Shown: positions 31,530 to 40,715, counted from the stretch's first letter. The stretch: DNA of 64,000 nucleotides from Streptomyces sp. NBC_00370 (GCF_036084755.1 NZ_CP107968.1:2548501-2612500), one strand, 5' to 3'. Notes: generated by a model from the letters alone, not told the origin. A program made the numbers and translations.

Positions 31530-32793
31530 GCGGTACCGCCGCATCCGTGGCCGTATCCGCATCCGTGGCCCGCAGTACGTCCTCGCGGCGCGGCAGCAGC
31601 AGCGGCGTGACGAGCAGCAGCACCCCGGCGAGCGCGATTGCCGTACGAGGGCTCGTGACGGCGGCCAGCAGACCCCACACGGCGGTCAGGGCCGCGATGG
31701 AGAGGCTGCTGCTGACCGACCAGGCGGACAGGGTGCGGGCGGCCCGGCCGGGCGCGGTCTGGTCGAGCCGGTAGGTGGCCAGCACGGGGTTGAAGACTCC
31801 GATGCAGGTCACAAGGCCGAGCTGGACGACGATGACGAGCACGATCCCGGGGATCCCCGGCTGGACGAACGCCAGTCCGACGGGCCAACAGGCGCGCGCC
31901 GCACCGGAGACGAGCAGCACCCTGCGCCGCCCGAACCGCGCCGCCAGCCGGTGTGCGACGCGTGAGCCGACCAGGCCACCGACGCAGGGAGCGGCGAACA
32001 CGAGACCGTACTGCCACGGGGTGAACCCGAGCCGGCCCAGCAGGAGTACGGCGAGCAGCGGCTCGGACGCCATGATCAGGCCGTTGACCAGGATCGAGTT
32101 GAGGAACAGCGGGCGCAGCACGCGGTGGGTGAGGATGTGGCGCCACCCGTCGAGCAGATCGCCGGCCCGCAGCCGGGGCGCCGTACCTTTCCGTACGGGG
32201 GACGGTTCGCCGCCGCCGATGGCGCGGATGCCGAGCGCCGAGAGCAGATAGCTGACGGCGTCGGCCAGCACCGTCGTCACCGGCCCGAACAGCCCGATGG
32301 CAGCGCCGCCGAGCGGCGGTCCGACCACCGTCGCCGACCATGTGGTCGACTCGAAGCGGCCGTTGGCGACGAGCAGGTGTTCCGGCGGCACAAGCGCCTT
32401 CAGATACGCGCCGCTTGCCGACTTGAAGGCGATGTCGGCAGCCGCGACGAGGACGGCGACGACGAGGAGCTGGCCGAAGCTGAGCCGGCCGAGCGCGAAG
32501 GCGGCGGGGATGGTCATCATCGCGGCGAACCGGGTCAGGTCCATCGCGATCATGACCGGCCGTTTACGGCGGAACTCCACCCACGGGCCGAGCGGCACGG
32601 CGACCACGGCCCCCACCGCGCGCCCCGCGGCGGCGAGCGCCGCCACCTGCGTCGGCCCCGAGTGCAGGACGACGATCGCGATCAGCGGGAACGCGCCGAA
32701 CCCGAACCCCGTGCCGTACGAACTGACCGCGAACGCCGCCCACAACCAGCCGAACCGCCGCCCCAGCGCCCGCCTGCCCACCGTCTCCGCCAC
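31510..32793 (-). CDS. MFS transporter (MFS_3/enterobactin-exporter-like)
   Basis: A 427-residue transporter with about 12 membrane segments. The first lies in GWLWAAFAVSSYGTGFGFGAFPLIAIVV. The loop after segment two to three contains GPWVEFRRKRPVMI, and the second half has HRLAARFGRRRVLL, both typical of the drug/siderophore exporter group. A C-terminal cytoplasmic tail ends DADTATDAAVPLTRRPA. GTG 32793 was chosen because it starts just before the first segment; the frame is open to 32901. Substrate unknown. Confidence 0.85.
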   Translation of the reverse strand: MAETVGRRALGRRFGWLWAAFAVSSYGTGFGFGAFPLIAIVVLHSGPTQVAALAAAGRAVGAVVAVPLGPWVEFRRKRPVMIAMDLTRFAAMMTIPAAFALGRLSFGQLLVVAVLVAAADIAFKSASGAYLKALVPPEHLLVANGRFESTTWSATVVGPPLGGAAIGLFGPVTTVLADAVSYLLSALGIRAIGGGEPSPVRKGTAPRLRAGDLLDGWRHILTHRVLRPLFLNSILVNGLIMASEPLLAVLLLGRLGFTPWQYGLVFAAPCVGGLVGSRVAHRLAARFGRRRVLLVSGAARACWPVGLAFVQPGIPGIVLVIVVQLGLVTCIGVFNPVLATYRLDQTAPGRAARTLSAWSVSSSLSIAALTAVWGLLAAVTSPRTAIALAGVLLLVTPLLLPRREDVLRATDADTATDAAVPLTRRPA

Positions 32794-33176
32794 GCCCCAC
32801 GCACCTCTCCCCCGACCCGCGCGAACAGCCGTCCGCTGACCACCGGCATCAAAGCGCGAGGAAGACAGCGAGATCAAACAACCGACCGACCGGACAGCCA
32901 CAACCGTCCGTTGTGCCCTGGGTATGAGCGCGTGGATCGCGATTTGTTCGGCCGGGTCCGAACAGCCGTCACCCGTACCGGGAGAACCCGGCGCACCGGA
33001 TCACCGGCGCCGCCGCCGGAACCGGAAAGGCCAGAGCCGGAACGGCGGAGGACTGATCCGCCGGGTTCGGGGAATCAGCGTGGTTGCACGATGGACAAGG
33101 CTTGAGAGATCGTTGCTGGGAGGCAAGGTTCTTCGGATCGGGGAGGTGAGGGATTCGCACAGCGGGTCCTCAACGC
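32794..33176. other. Intergenic region upstream of the phosphatase/B12/STAS operon
   Basis: 383 bp without a convincing gene, separating the minus-strand MFS gene from the operon starting at 33177. A GGGTAT at 32920-32925 matches the -10 of SigB-type promoters, but no matching -35 was found. The long leader would allow regulation of the operon; nothing specific could be assigned. Confidence 0.4.
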
Positions 33177-34859
33177 ATGGTGATTTCAACCCGGACGGAA
33201 TCGGATGCGGGCTCATCGACGAGCGTTTCGTGGCGCGGTGCCCCCTATCCGGTGCTGGTGGCTGACACCCGCGGGACTCTTGTCTTCGTGAACGAAGCGG
33301 CGGGTGCGCTCCTGCCGCGGGCGCGTGCGGGAGCCGCGCTCGACGACGTGGCGCCGGACTGGCTGTCCTTGGCGCACGAGATCTTCCGGCCCTCGTCCAG
33401 GGACGCGTCCCAGGAAACTCCGGCAACGGATGTGGTCCGGGGCGCCGTGGGCGAGCGCAGTTTCGAGGCTCACCCGACCGTCCAGGCTGCCCGGACGGCC
33501 GAGGGGAACCGCACCGTGGCGTGGTGGCTGGTCGAGGACACGGATCACCGACTGGCGCGCGAAGCGCTGCGTATGGAGCGCGCGCACACCGAACTGCTCG
33601 CCCGCTCCTCCAACTTGTTGCTCTCCTCTCTCAACCTGGAACGCTGCATGGACGTGACAGCGCAGATGGCGGCGGCACATCTCGCCGACGCGGCCCTGGT
33701 CATCGCCACCCCGCGAGCCGGCCGGCTGCCCGTGGTGACCTGCCTGCGCGGCGGCACCCCCGCCATGTCCCACCCGACGGTGGATCCGGACGACGTACCC
33801 GGGCTGAGCGAGGCGTTGCAGGGCTTCCCGCCGGTGCCGTCGCGCTGGCTCGACCCCGACCTCGCGCCGAGCTGGCTGGTGCCCGAGGGGTTCGGCACGG
33901 TCGGCTCGATCGTGATCACCCCGCTGCCCGGGCACGGGATGCCCGCCGGGGCCCTGGTGCTGCTGAGACGTTCGGACACGCCCGCGTTCACGGAGCGCGA
34001 GGAGGTCTTCGCCCGGCTGTTCGCCGCGCGTGCGGGCGCCGCGATGTCCGCTGCCCGGCTGTACGCGGAGCAGTCGGCGATCTCGGAAGTCCTGATGCGC
34101 GAACTGCTGCCGCCCGCCCTGCACCAGGTCGGCGGGGTCGACTTCGCCGGCGGCTACCGGCCGTCCGGGGACCACGAGCGGATCGGCGGGGACTTCTACG
34201 ACGTACACCCGTCGGCGACCGAGGGCGAGGCCTCGCTGGCCGTGCTGGGAGACGTGTGCGGCAAGGGGCTGGAAGCCGCCGTGCTGACCGGCAAGATCCG
34301 CAACACCCTGCACGCGTTGCTGCCCATGGCCGACGATCACCAGCAGATGCTCACGCTGCTCAACACGTCGCTGCTCAACTCCCACCACACCCGCTTCGCG
34401 ACGCTGGTGCTGGCCTCGGCGCTCCGCCAGGGGCACGAGGTGCAGCTGCGGCTGACCAGCGCCGGCCATCTCGCCCCGCTGATCCTGCGGGCGGGCGGCG
34501 AGGTCGAGGAGGCCGACACGCACGGCACACTGGTCGGCGCGATCCCCGACGCCCGCTCCCACACCACGGCGCTGACCCTCGCGCCGGGCGAGACGTGCGT
34601 GCTGTACACGGACGGGATCACCGAGGCGCGCGGCGGCCCGCTGGGCGAAACCCTGTTCGGCGAGAAGCGGTTGCGCCGCACGCTGTCGGAGTGCGCCGGC
34701 ATGCCGGCGGAAGGGATCGTCGAGCGGGTACAGATGCTCGCCTCCGAGTGGGTCGGTGACGGCCGGCACGACGACATGGCGGTCGTGGTGATCTCCGCTC
34801 CGCGTACCCACCACCTCAGTGCGGTGAACGGCCGCACTCGGGGCAGGTACACCGCGTGA
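33177..34859 (+). CDS. PAS-GAF-SpoIIE (PP2C) serine phosphatase
   Basis: A 560-residue soluble phosphatase without membrane segments. Residues about 20-120 form a PAS-like sensor (PVLVADTRGTLVFVNEAAGALL). About 140-300 form a GAF domain. About 315-540 form the RsbU/SpoIIE PP2C domain. Metal-binding aspartates are present: GGDFYD (Asp339), GDVCGKG (Asp359), YTDGITEA (Asp479) and HDDMAVVV (Asp532/533), so it should be active. Such enzymes dephosphorylate STAS antagonists in partner-switching cascades. Its stop overlaps the start of the cobalamin-binding protein gene (GTGA), which in turn overlaps a STAS gene, so the three proteins are made together and the STAS protein is the natural substrate. 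Confidence 0.92.
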   Translation: MVISTRTESDAGSSTSVSWRGAPYPVLVADTRGTLVFVNEAAGALLPRARAGAALDDVAPDWLSLAHEIFRPSSRDASQETPATDVVRGAVGERSFEAHPTVQAARTAEGNRTVAWWLVEDTDHRLAREALRMERAHTELLARSSNLLLSSLNLERCMDVTAQMAAAHLADAALVIATPRAGRLPVVTCLRGGTPAMSHPTVDPDDVPGLSEALQGFPPVPSRWLDPDLAPSWLVPEGFGTVGSIVITPLPGHGMPAGALVLLRRSDTPAFTEREEVFARLFAARAGAAMSAARLYAEQSAISEVLMRELLPPALHQVGGVDFAGGYRPSGDHERIGGDFYDVHPSATEGEASLAVLGDVCGKGLEAAVLTGKIRNTLHALLPMADDHQQMLTLLNTSLLNSHHTRFATLVLASALRQGHEVQLRLTSAGHLAPLILRAGGEVEEADTHGTLVGAIPDARSHTTALTLAPGETCVLYTDGITEARGGPLGETLFGEKRLRRTLSECAGMPAEGIVERVQMLASEWVGDGRHDDMAVVVISAPRTHHLSAVNGRTRGRYTA

Positions 34860-35959
34860 CCCCGAACACCTCAGCTGTCTCCACCGCGTCGGCCCCGCAC
34901 GGGGCCGGGCGGTGGGCGGACGAGCTGTGGCAGGCCGTCGCGTGCGCCGACGAGTACACCGCGACGGATGTGGTGCTGCACGCGCTGGAGCAAACCCTGG
35001 ACCCGGAAGGCGTGTTGCTCGACCTGATCGCGCCCGTGCAGGGCAAGGTCGGCGAGGAGTGGGCGGCCAACCGGCTGACCGTCGCCCAGGAACACGCGGC
35101 CACCGCCATCAACGACCGCGCCGTGGCCGCGCTTTCGCTCCACCCCGTCGCCCGCACGAGCGTCGAGCGGCCGGGCAGGATCACGGTCGCCTGCGTGGAC
35201 GGCGAATGGCACGCCCTGCCCGCCCGGATCCTGGCCGAGGTGCTGAAACTGCGCGGCTGGCAGGTCGACTACCTCGGCGCCCAGGTGCCCACGCCCCATC
35301 TCATCGCGCATCTGCACCGCACGAACTGCGACGCGGTGGCGCTGTCCAGCTCGATCGCCACCCGGCTGCCCACGGCGCACGCGGCGATCACCGCCTGCCA
35401 GGCCGTGGGAGTGCCGGTCCTCGTCGGCGGAGCCGCCTTCGGTACGGACGGCCGCTACGCCCGTCTCCTCGGCGCCGACGCCTGGGCCCCCGACGCCCGC
35501 GCCGCCGCCGAACTCCTCGTCCGCACCCCGCTGTCGCGCCCGCACCCCCACCACCAGGCCATCGACGACCTGCCCCATCTGGCCGACCAGGAGTACACCA
35601 TGGTCGCCCGCAGCGGCCGGGCCCTGGTGCGCGCGGTCTTCAGCAAGCTGGAGACGGCCTTCCCCGCCATGCGCGACTACAGCGAACTGCAGCGTGAGCA
35701 CACCGCCGCAGACCTCGCGCACATCGTGGAGTTCCTCGGCATCGCCCTCTATACGGGCGACGAAGACCTCTTCACGGACTTCCTCACCTGGACCGCCGGG
35801 ATCCTCACCGCCCGCGACGTGCCCGCCCACAGTCTGCCCCCCGCCCTGCGCTTCCTGGCCGCCGAGCTGAAGGACTTCCCTCGCGCGACGAGGATCGTCC
35901 AACTCGGCGCCGAGCGCCTCACCTTGTCCTCCCTCACCACCGCCGGGAGCACCGCATGA
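34856..35959 (+). CDS. Cobalamin-binding sensor protein with photoreceptor signature (CarH/LitR-like, no DNA-binding domain)
   Basis: A 367-residue protein. A helical B12-capping domain at about residues 20-95 contains GEEWAANRLTVAQEHAAT. Trp69, Glu79 and His80 reproduce the W-x9-E-H motif that packs on the adenosyl group in CarH photoreceptors. A Rossmann B12 domain at about 108-225 has GEWHALPA (Glu117-x-His119, His as lower axial ligand), ALSSS and GG (191-192). A helical C-terminal domain (about 230-350, with DFLTWTAGILTARDVPAHSLPPAL) resembles sensory helical bundles of the RsbR type but was not identified. The MerR DNA-binding domain of CarH is missing. Start is GTG 34856 overlapping the phosphatase stop. 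A light or B12 sensor for partner switching is inferred. Confidence 0.88.
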   Translation: MTPNTSAVSTASAPHGAGRWADELWQAVACADEYTATDVVLHALEQTLDPEGVLLDLIAPVQGKVGEEWAANRLTVAQEHAATAINDRAVAALSLHPVARTSVERPGRITVACVDGEWHALPARILAEVLKLRGWQVDYLGAQVPTPHLIAHLHRTNCDAVALSSSIATRLPTAHAAITACQAVGVPVLVGGAAFGTDGRYARLLGADAWAPDARAAAELLVRTPLSRPHPHHQAIDDLPHLADQEYTMVARSGRALVRAVFSKLETAFPAMRDYSELQREHTAADLAHIVEFLGIALYTGDEDLFTDFLTWTAGILTARDVPAHSLPPALRFLAAELKDFPRATRIVQLGAERLTLSSLTTAGSTA

Positions 35960-36387
35960 CCACGATGCCACCGAGTCACCTGCGCCTGACGGCCGTCGAC
36001 AGCGAGACGACCGTCCGTATAGAGCTGCACGGCGACCTGGACTTCGACAACGCCGACCAGCTCCTGACGGCCGTCAGCGGCAAACTCACGGACAACGCCC
36101 ACCTGCGTGACCTGCACCTGCACTGCGCGGGCCTCGGCACCACCGATTCCATGGGCCTGGCGACGCTCCTGATGATCCGCCGCCGCGCCGACGACGCGAA
36201 CGTACGCCTCCACCTGGACGACCGTCCCCCGGCGCTGAACCGCATGCTGTCGATCACCGGCACCCTGGACCATCTGACAGCGCCCCCCGCCAGTGCCGAC
36301 GACGCCTTCGCCGAAGCCGAGGAATCCCCCGCGGGCCAGGAACAGGCCCTGTCGGCCCGCTTCCCCGGCCCGGACCACGGGGCCTGA
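35956..36387 (+). CDS. STAS-domain anti-sigma factor antagonist
   Basis: A 143-residue protein. The STAS fold spans about residues 10-105 (TVRIELHGDLDFDNADQLLTAV). The phosphorylation motif LGTTDSMGLATLLMI has Ser65 in the D-S-x-G-L position. A 35-residue acidic, disordered tail follows. Its ATG overlaps the stop of the B12 protein, making a three-gene operon with the PP2C phosphatase. The expected cycle is phosphorylation of Ser65 by an RsbW-like kinase, encoded elsewhere, and reactivation by the phosphatase. Confidence 0.92.
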   Translation: MTTMPPSHLRLTAVDSETTVRIELHGDLDFDNADQLLTAVSGKLTDNAHLRDLHLHCAGLGTTDSMGLATLLMIRRRADDANVRLHLDDRPPALNRMLSITGTLDHLTAPPASADDAFAEAEESPAGQEQALSARFPGPDHGA

Positions 36388-36434
36388 CCCAGGCCCCTCG
36401 TGGCCCGCGCCGTTCCCCGCCCCGCGTCACCGCG

Positions 36435-37217
36435 TCAGTGGTGGTGGCCCTGGCGGCCCAGGGTTTCCACCGGGGTGGCGCCCGGGCGGGTCCATTGCGG
36501 GACGGGGCGGCTGGTCGGGCCCCAGGTGGGCGCGCCGGCCGCGTCCGTGCGCCAGGACCAGCAGGCGTCGTGGCCCTCGGGCCGGCCTTCGGGGTTGTCC
36601 TCCCAGGCCTCGCGGCGGCCGTAGGGGGTCATGTCGAGCAGCCCGATGGAGCCGTTGACGCGCTCGACGCCGCGGCCCGTCGTCGCGTACGTCAGGAATA
36701 CCCGGTCGCCGTCGCGCAGGTAGCTGGTGAGGGAGCCCATGCTGTCGCCGATCGGCGCGTCCGCCTCGCGCACCGAGTACCAGGGCCCGGTGTAGCCCAT
36801 GAACGCGACGTAGGGGGCTACTTCGTCCCAGCTGCCCGTGGTCAGGACGGCGAACGAGACGCCGCTGACGTTGAGGTACGTGGCGTCCTGCAGGTGCCAG
36901 GCCGTGGTGGTGCAGCCCTCGCACTGTCCCTGGTGCGGTGCGCCGTCGTGCCACATGTGCTTGTAGACCACGAGCTCGTCGCGGCCCTGGAAGAGGTCCA
37001 GGAACGGGACAGCCCCCTCGGCCCCGACGACCTCGGCCTTGCCGTCGAACTCCACCATCGGCAGCCGCCGCCGGGCCGCGGCGAGGGCGTCGCCCTCCCG
37101 CGTGTACGCCTTCTCGCGGACCAGCAGCTCGTCACGGGCGGCCTGCCAGGTGGCCATGTCGACGACGGGCGGACGGGCGGACGGCGCGCCGGCCGCGCCG
37201 TTCGGTGTGGTGGTCAT
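36435..37217 (-). CDS. DUF899 (thioredoxin-like) family protein
   Basis: A 260-residue protein. The family signature is RRRLPMVEFDGKAEV...VPFLDLFQGRDELVVYKHMWHDG, followed by QCEGCTTTAWHLQD in the thioredoxin-like region. FMGYTGPWYSV-like and GLLDMTPYGRREAWED segments follow. DUF899 proteins are common in actinobacteria and proteobacteria; function unknown. ATG 37217 stands 5 bp behind GGAGG. It is a single gene facing the STAS gene convergently. Confidence 0.9.
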   Translation of the reverse strand: MTTTPNGAAGAPSARPPVVDMATWQAARDELLVREKAYTREGDALAAARRRLPMVEFDGKAEVVGAEGAVPFLDLFQGRDELVVYKHMWHDGAPHQGQCEGCTTTAWHLQDATYLNVSGVSFAVLTTGSWDEVAPYVAFMGYTGPWYSVREADAPIGDSMGSLTSYLRDGDRVFLTYATTGRGVERVNGSIGLLDMTPYGRREAWEDNPEGRPEGHDACWSWRTDAAGAPTWGPTSRPVPQWTRPGATPVETLGRQGHHH

Positions 37218-37416
37218 GGTGCCTCCGTGAAGTCTCGTACCGGGCGGCGTCGTACGGCGTACTACGACACTCACCGGAACAGACTCCGGTCGGGGCCGGA
37301 ACTCATCGCGGCAGGGTCGTCCACCGGCGAGGCGGGCAGGCCGAGGAGTCATTCGTTATCTTTTCGTGATCCTCCGGACCAACGTCCATCATGTGGTGTG
37401 AGCAGTCTGCGCTGCC

Positions 37417-38355
37417 ATGCCCTCCGCACGACAGCAAGAACCCGCACCTCACACCGACAGCACCGCAGCCACCCACCGGCGCGGCCGTACGCGTAGCGGT
37501 ACGCGCGGCAGTGCCCGCAGCCGTGCACGCGGGCGCGCGCGTCGGCGGCGGCGAGGTGTGCTCCTCGGCGTACTCGTAGCCGTCGGACTGCTCGGCTCGG
37601 TGGCGTTCTTCCTGGGCGGCGACCGCGATGCGACGTCGAGCGGTGCTTCGCGTCCGCCGCGCGTGGTCGACATCCGGCCGGCCCCCACCCGCTCGGCGAC
37701 TCCCTCCCCGAGCGCCCCCCTCAGCCCCACGCCCGAACCGACACCGACACCGTCGTCGCCCGCCCCCGGTGCGACCAAGGTCCCCGCGTCGGGACCTGGC
37801 ACCTTCGCCACCGCACGGGCCAGGCGCACCAGCGTCGGCCACGGCGCCCACCGGCTCCGCTACCGGGTGGAGGTCGAGGACGGTTCCGGCCTCTCGTCCG
37901 TGGCCGCGGCCGACGAGATCGCCGACATACTGGGCGCTCCCCGGGGCTGGACCAACGACGGGGTCTCGTCGTTCCAACTGGTGGGCCCCGGTGAGACGTA
38001 CGACCTCCGGGTGCGGATCGCGACCGCGCACACGGCCGACGCCCTGTGCTGGGCGGGCATCCACCAGGACACCGGAGGCGAGTACAACTGCGAGGTGCCC
38101 AACGGGGTGGTGGTGAACCTGAAGCGCTGGATGAAGGGTTCGCCCACCTTCGACGGTCCGATCCACGACTACCGGGCCCTGATCATCAACCACGAGATGG
38201 GCCACTTCCTCGGCCACCAGCACGAATCCTGCCCGGGGACCGGACAGTTGGCCCCCGTCATGATGCAGCAGATCAAGGGCCTGCACGGCTGCGTCGCCAA
38301 CGCGTGGCCGTACGACAAGAAGGGGCGCCTGATCGCGGGACCGCCGGGGCTGTGA
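37417..38355 (+). CDS. DUF3152 protein with metzincin-like zinc site
   Basis: A 312-residue exported or membrane-anchored protein. An Arg-rich cytoplasmic head of about 48 residues leads to one hydrophobic segment (GVLLGVLVAVGLLGSVAFFLGG), then a Pro/Thr/Ser-rich linker to about residue 125. The DUF3152 domain carries HEMGHFLGHQH, an exact H-E-x-x-H-x-x-G-x-x-H metzincin zinc-binding motif. Two Cys pairs probably form disulfides outside the cell. Protease activity is inferred from the motif, not proven. ATG 37417 is the only reasonable start. It ends 14 bp from the convergent molybdoenzyme gene. Confidence 0.88.
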   Translation: MPSARQQEPAPHTDSTAATHRRGRTRSGTRGSARSRARGRARRRRRGVLLGVLVAVGLLGSVAFFLGGDRDATSSGASRPPRVVDIRPAPTRSATPSPSAPLSPTPEPTPTPSSPAPGATKVPASGPGTFATARARRTSVGHGAHRLRYRVEVEDGSGLSSVAAADEIADILGAPRGWTNDGVSSFQLVGPGETYDLRVRIATAHTADALCWAGIHQDTGGEYNCEVPNGVVVNLKRWMKGSPTFDGPIHDYRALIINHEMGHFLGHQHESCPGTGQLAPVMMQQIKGLHGCVANAWPYDKKGRLIAGPPGL

Positions 38356-38369
38356 ACTCCGCACCCCGG

Positions 38370-40715
38370 TCAGCCGGAGGCCGTCACGCTCACCAACTGA
38401 TGCTTCGTCAACGGCTGGTCGCTCTGCGCGCTGTAATCGCCCAGCCCGCAGAGGATGTTGAGCTCTGGCATGTACCCGGCGACACTGCCACGCGGGATGT
38501 CGTACGCGACGACGTGGTACCCGTACACCGAGCGGGTACTGCCGTCGCGGGCGTGGCTGGTGATGTCGATCAGGTCCAGCTCACCGAGTCCGCGCGCCGC
38601 CATGTCCTCGCGGTTCATGAAGAGCAGCGTGCGCAGGTTCTTGACCCCTCGGTAGCGGTCGTTGTCCGAGTAGATCGTGGTGTTGAACTGGTCGTGCGAG
38701 CGCATCGTCGACAGGACCAGCCGGCCCTCCGGCGGCACGACGTCCGGCAGCGGCGACTCGTGGAACTCGGCCCTGCCGGAGGCCGTGAGGAAGACACGGT
38801 CGCGGGCGGGCTGGGCGATACGGAACCCGAGAGGCTCGCGGACCCGGCGGTTGAAGTCCTCGAACCCCGGGAGCACCCGGGCCATGGTGTCGCGGATCCG
38901 GTCGTAGTCGGCGGTGTACGACTCCCACGGGGTGTGCGACGCCGGCAGGGTCGCGCGGGCCATCCCGGCCAGGATCGCGCACTCGGACTTCAGGTCCGGC
39001 GACACGGGGTGGCGCATGCCGTACGAGATGTGCACCATGCTCATCCCGTCCTCGACGCTCACCCCCTGCTCCCCCGATGCCTGCATGTCGTGCTCGGTGC
39101 GCCCGAGGCAGGGCAGGATCAACGCCCGCCTGCCGTGCGCGAGATGGCTGCGGTTGAGTTTGGTGCTGACCTGCACCGTCAGTTCGGTGTTACGCAGTCC
39201 GGCGTCGGTGGCGTCGGTGTCGGGCGTGGCCAGCGCGAAGTTACCGCCGAGCGCGACGAACACCTTCACCTTGCCCTCGCCCATCGCCTTGATCGTGTGG
39301 ACGGTGTCCAGCCCGTGCGCGCGCGGCGCGTCGATCTGGCAGACCTCGTCGAGCACGTCGAGGAACTGGGGCGTCGGACGGTGGTCGATACCGCACGTCC
39401 GGTTCCCCTGTACGTTGCTGTGCCCGCGCACCGGCGAAGGCCCGGCGCCTTCCCTGCCGATGTTGCCGCGCAGCATCAGCAGGTTCACGATCTCGCGGAC
39501 CGTGTCGACCCCGTGGTCCTGCTGGGTGAGGCCGAGGCACCACGAGATGATGGTGCGGTCCGAACGGAGGTACGCCCGCGCCAGTTTCCTGATCTGCTCC
39601 TCGTCGATCGCGGACTGGCGGACCAGGTCCGCCCACTCCGTACGCCGTACCAGCTCGCGGTAGGCGTCGAAGCCCGCGCTGTGCACGTCGATGAACTCGC
39701 GGTCGAGCACGGACGGATCGTCCTCGGCGGCCTCAAGTACCGCCTTGGCCACGCCGCGCAGCAGCGCCAGGTCGCCGCCGATGCGTACCTGCACGTCCAT
39801 GGTGCCGGTGTCGGTGGGACGGAAGGCGGCCATCGCACCGAATTCGTGCGGGACGATCGTGCGCCGCGAGGCCGCCTCGACCAGCGGATTGACGTGGACG
39901 ATCTGCACGCCCCGCCGGTACGCCTCCGCCAACGCGGTAAGCATCCGGGGGGCGTTGGTGGCCGCGTTGACCCCCATGACGATCAGCAGGTCGGCCTCTT
40001 CCCAGTCCTTGATGTCGCAGGTGCCCTTGCCGGTGCCGAGGGACGCCTGCAACGCGCGCCCTGAGGCCTCGTGGCACATGTTCGAGCAGTCGGGCAGGTT
40101 GTTGGTGCCGAACTCTCGCGCCCACAACTGGTAGAGGAAGGTCGCCTCGTTGCTCAGCCGCCCCGACGTGTAGAACGCCGCCTCGTCCGGGCTCGCCAGC
40201 CCGCGGAGCGCCGTACCGACCAGGTCGAACGCGTCCTGCCAGCCGATCGGTACGTACTTGTCGGTGGCCGGGTCGTAGACCATCGGCTCGGCCAGCCGCC
40301 CCTGGTCCTCCAGCGCGAAGTCGCTCCAGCCGGACAGTTCGGTGACGGTGTGCGCGGCGAAGAACTCGCGGCCGGCCTTCTTGTGCGTCATCTCCCACGT
40401 GACGTGCTTGATGCCGTTCTCACACACGTCCAGATGCAGACCCTTGATGTCGTCCGGCCACGCGCACCCCGGGCAGTCGAACCCGCCGTTCTCGTGGTTC
40501 ATCTTCATGACGGCCTTCGGCCCGTTCGCCGGCTCGCGCGTCCTGGCCAGCACCTTCAGCACGCTGCGCGCGGCGCCCCAGCCCGCCGACGGCGCCGTGT
40601 CGTCCTGCTGGGAGGGCTCCTCCCCCTGACGGTTCGGCCCGCGCCCGCGCGCTGCGACACCTGGCGCTCCCCGGCCCAGGTCGTCCCCGGGAATCCTGCG
40701 GGGTGTGTTCGACAT
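38370..40715 (-). CDS. FdhF/YdeP-family molybdopterin oxidoreductase
   Basis: A 781-residue Mo/W-bisPGD-type enzyme. GGFDCPGCAWPDD near residue 78 is the reduced Cys pair of the YdeP subgroup rather than the full four-Cys Fe-S motif. Others are FYTSGRLSNEATFLYQLWAREFGTNNLPDCSNMCHEASG, LLIVMGVNAATNAPRML and LRGNIGREGAGPSPVRGHSNVQGNRT. No Tat signal is visible, so it is cytoplasmic. The substrate is unknown; E. coli YdeP is linked to acid resistance. It is transcribed 52 bp after cydB on the same strand, which suggests it is co-expressed with the cytochrome bd oxidase. ATG 40715 was taken. Confidence 0.9.
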   Translation of the reverse strand: MSNTPRRIPGDDLGRGAPGVAARGRGPNRQGEEPSQQDDTAPSAGWGAARSVLKVLARTREPANGPKAVMKMNHENGGFDCPGCAWPDDIKGLHLDVCENGIKHVTWEMTHKKAGREFFAAHTVTELSGWSDFALEDQGRLAEPMVYDPATDKYVPIGWQDAFDLVGTALRGLASPDEAAFYTSGRLSNEATFLYQLWAREFGTNNLPDCSNMCHEASGRALQASLGTGKGTCDIKDWEEADLLIVMGVNAATNAPRMLTALAEAYRRGVQIVHVNPLVEAASRRTIVPHEFGAMAAFRPTDTGTMDVQVRIGGDLALLRGVAKAVLEAAEDDPSVLDREFIDVHSAGFDAYRELVRRTEWADLVRQSAIDEEQIRKLARAYLRSDRTIISWCLGLTQQDHGVDTVREIVNLLMLRGNIGREGAGPSPVRGHSNVQGNRTCGIDHRPTPQFLDVLDEVCQIDAPRAHGLDTVHTIKAMGEGKVKVFVALGGNFALATPDTDATDAGLRNTELTVQVSTKLNRSHLAHGRRALILPCLGRTEHDMQASGEQGVSVEDGMSMVHISYGMRHPVSPDLKSECAILAGMARATLPASHTPWESYTADYDRIRDTMARVLPGFEDFNRRVREPLGFRIAQPARDRVFLTASGRAEFHESPLPDVVPPEGRLVLSTMRSHDQFNTTIYSDNDRYRGVKNLRTLLFMNREDMAARGLGELDLIDITSHARDGSTRSVYGYHVVAYDIPRGSVAGYMPELNILCGLGDYSAQSDQPLTKHQLVSVTASG

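Noticed and set aside
32920..32925. SigB-type promoter before the B12 operon
   Set aside because: GGGTAT is present but no GNNTN-type -35 element was found at the right distance.
38046..40064. A 672-codon plus-strand frame opposite the molybdoenzyme
   Set aside because: Antisense shadow; overlaps the DUF3152 and molybdoenzyme genes and has no family features.
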